Source of the DNA: Pontibacter kalidii
Lineage (GTDB): Bacteria > Bacteroidota > Bacteroidia > Cytophagales > Hymenobacteraceae
DNA length: 64,000 nt
Assembly: GCF_026278245.1 (NCBI RefSeq)
Contig: NZ_CP111079.1
Span: 62,001 to 126,000, forward strand
Direction: 5' to 3'
This document shows, one piece after another, positions 62,583-64,000 of the stretch; positions within the stretch are counted from its first letter, which is position 1; the number at the start of each line of letters is the position of its first letter. The translations under genes were made by a program, and so were the position numbers. Under the pieces are notes generated by a model. It saw nothing but the letters and a program-made list of their open reading frames with translations, ran no database searches and was not told the DNA's origin.

Positions 62583-62655
62583 TTGTCCGACCAGGGCTCG
62601 AACCTGGACTCTTCTGAACCAAAATCAGACGTGTTGCCAGTTACACCATCGGACA
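62583..62655 (-). tRNA. tRNA-Gln (anticodon UUG)
   Basis: A 73-base cloverleaf on the minus strand. Acceptor arms TGTCCGA/TCGGACA, anticodon arm TCTGA-TTTTGGT-TCAGA with UUG at the anticodon, and T arm with GGTTCGAGCC. The discriminator is A; CCA is not encoded. A complete promoter lies upstream and a strong hairpin downstream. Confidence 0.96.
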
Positions 62656-62704
62656 ATCTCCCTACTAAACTTCAGGACTTTCGTCCCTGTGTCGTTTGGT
62701 GATG

Positions 62705-62734
62705 CAAAGATAGAGAGACGATTTTAAACTGCAA
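62705..62734 (-). promoter_or_regulatory. Promoter of tRNA-Gln
   Basis: TTG (62732-62734), a 19-base spacer and TATCTTTG (62705-62712) on the minus strand, 50 bases before the tRNA. Confidence 0.65.
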
Positions 62735-62763
62735 ACAATTGCTCTAATATTTTTCGAAAAATA

Positions 62764-64000
62764 TTAGTCTAAAATCTGCTCCAGGGCCGTGTCATAGTGC
62801 TTTTTGGCCACTGTGATTCCCCCGAGAAGCGCGCCGTCTATGTGGCAGTCGTGGGCTGTTACCTTGCCTAATTTCGTGAAATTCACGCCTTTATTTTGCA
62901 GGGCGCTTTCGAATGCCGCCTGCTGCGCTGCGGAAACAGAAACCACTGCGCGGCTCTGGCTCTCCCCGAATAAATACGCGTCTTTTCTGAAATTCTTATC
63001 TGTCTCGATGTCGAAGCCCAACTCTTTTGGCATGGCCGACTCGAGCAGCGCGATATATAAACCTCCGTCCGCCACGTCGTGCGCCGACTTCACCAGTTTC
63101 TGCGCGATCACCTCTTTCAGGGCAGCCTGCAGCTTCAGCTCCTCGTCCATGTTAAAGTATGGGGCAGGGGTAAGCTTCACGTTGTGGTAGGAGTACAGGT
63201 ACTCGGAAGAGGCGATGTCGTTCTGCGCATCACCGATCATGTAAATCAGGTCTCCCGCGTTCTGGAAGGCCAAAGTCATGGCGTTGTTCTTATCCTCCAG
63301 GATGCCCAGCATGCCAATAGTTGGTGTCGGGAACACCGGGCCCTCGTCGGAAGACTGGTTGTAGAAGCTTACGTTGCCCCCTGTTACCGGCGTGCCGAAG
63401 GCGGTGCAGGCCTTGCCCATCCCTTTGATGGCGCCCACAAAATGCCAGTATACTTCCGGCACATACGGGTTGCCGAAGTTCAGGCAGTTTGTGATGGCCA
63501 CCGGCTCGGCGCCGGAGCATACGATGTTACGGGCTGCTTCAGCTACGGCAATGGCTGTTCCTTCTCCCGGGTCGGCGTAAACGTAGCGGCTGTTGCAGTC
63601 CACGGTAACGGCAATCGATTTATCCGTGCCTTTTACCTTTACCAGAGCGGCGTCAGAAGGGGCGTTGGTGGTCATGGTGGCGGTGCCTACCATGGAGTCG
63701 TACTGGCGGTATACCCAGCGCTTGGAAGCGATGTTCGGGTGCGTGGCCAGGAATTCGGCCACCGCCTGGTAATCTTCCGGCTCGGCTACCTGGTCGATGT
63801 CAAATTTCTTGGATTCGGCAAAATAGGCTGGCTCGCGGTACTCACGGTGGTAAACCGGAGCGCCTCCGCCCAGTACCAGGTCATCGGCCGGTACCTCGGC
63901 AGCCAGTTCGCCGTTCATGTAGTAGCGCAGCGTGCCGCCCTCGGTTACCACACCGATCTGCTCGCAGTACAGGTCCCACTTGTCGCAGATATCCTTTATG
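62764..64000 (-). CDS. purL: Phosphoribosylformylglycinamidine synthase, C-terminal part (truncated by window)
   Basis: About 411 residues of PurL, the fourth step of purine synthesis; the frame runs off the right edge, so the N-terminus is missing (the GTG at 63949-63951 is internal). DCNSRYVYADPGEGTAIAVAEAARN, read in parts, and CSGAEPVAITNCLNFGNPY mark the second half of the ATP-binding fold; GTPVTGGNVSFYN and SAHDVADGGLYIAL follow, and the end at EQILD shows the small PurL form without a glutaminase domain. purQ and purS would be expected elsewhere. Confidence 0.93.
   Translation of the reverse strand, partial: IKDICDKWDLYCEQIGVVTEGGTLRYYMNGELAAEVPADDLVLGGGAPVYHREYREPAYFAESKKFDIDQVAEPEDYQAVAEFLATHPNIASKRWVYRQYDSMVGTATMTTNAPSDAALVKVKGTDKSIAVTVDCNSRYVYADPGEGTAIAVAEAARNIVCSGAEPVAITNCLNFGNPYVPEVYWHFVGAIKGMGKACTAFGTPVTGGNVSFYNQSSDEGPVFPTPTIGMLGILEDKNNAMTLAFQNAGDLIYMIGDAQNDIASSEYLYSYHNVKLTPAPYFNMDEELKLQAALKEVIAQKLVKSAHDVADGGLYIALLESAMPKELGFDIETDKNFRKDAYLFGESQSRAVVSVSAAQQAAFESALQNKGVNFTKLGKVTAHDCHIDGALLGGITVAKKHYDTALEQILD

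Overview
The window reads as chromosome of a Bacteroidota bacterium, most likely Cytophagales/Hymenobacteraceae and Pontibacter-like. The evidence is: genes start without Shine-Dalgarno sequences but with upstream matches to the Bacteroidota promoter (TTG, about 20 bp, TAnnTTTG); type IX secretion related genes (PorT, a PorE-like OmpA protein); DUF5686 and DUF5606 proteins; a prs-rplY-pth cluster; and roughly balanced base composition. The genus is an inference from style, not a proof. No rRNA, CRISPR array or prophage is visible. One tRNA (Gln, UUG) is present.

Layout. 0-4 kb: sugar aminotransferase, repeat-rich gap, family 2 glycosyltransferase, acyl-ACP desaturase. 4-7.4 kb: a VWA protein and a MoxR/ChlI-like AAA ATPase, a chaperone-type pair. 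7.4-16.2 kb: small hypotheticals, an AT-rich membrane protein, a ZIP-like protein, a dicarboxylate symporter, cyclophilin, a fasciclin lipoprotein, an SDR enzyme, rsgA and waaA. 16.4-17.8 kb: a low-GC insertion with a higBA toxin-antitoxin pair, an orphan gene and an attC-like site. 17.8-24 kb: DinB-like protein, arginine-deiminase-fold enzyme, acetyltransferase/methyltransferase pair, crcB, divergent hxlR/dsbA-like genes, and a PerR-like regulator with its peroxiredoxin. 24.4-25.6 kb: an intact IS4-family element with 16-bp terminal repeats and a 9-bp target duplication. 25.7-32.4 kb: STAS-like protein, enoyl-CoA hydratase, aspartokinase, fructose bisphosphatase, DUF5606, TonB-like protein, engB. 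32.9-41.8 kb: PorE-like protein, menaquinone methyltransferase overlapping porT, SDR enzyme, a kinase-like lipoprotein lacking a barrel, and a DUF5686 protein. 42.3-47.2 kb: PepSY protein and TonB-dependent receptor under two Fur-box-like palindromes, then another OmpA protein. 47.6-54.8 kb: membrane protein, typA, msrB, small proteins, metG. 54.9-58.5 kb: an HD-domain Pycsar-type effector divergent from a class III nucleotide cyclase with TolB-like and TPR parts. 58.5-64 kb: MFS transporter, pth, rplY, prs, tRNA-Gln and the 3' part of purL.

The intergenic gaps are as striking as the genes. They hold short hairpin repeats with a constant TTRCAA-type apex and variable arms, a roughly 105-bp MITE-like element (two copies), C/G-rich hairpins, and a structured element of about 130 bp in three copies whose helices show compensatory changes. 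The word AAGTATA/TATACTT is strongly over-represented in genes and gaps alike.

The best candidates for something undescribed are the three-copy structured element, the AAGTATA word, and the divergent cyclase/HD-Pycsar-effector pair.
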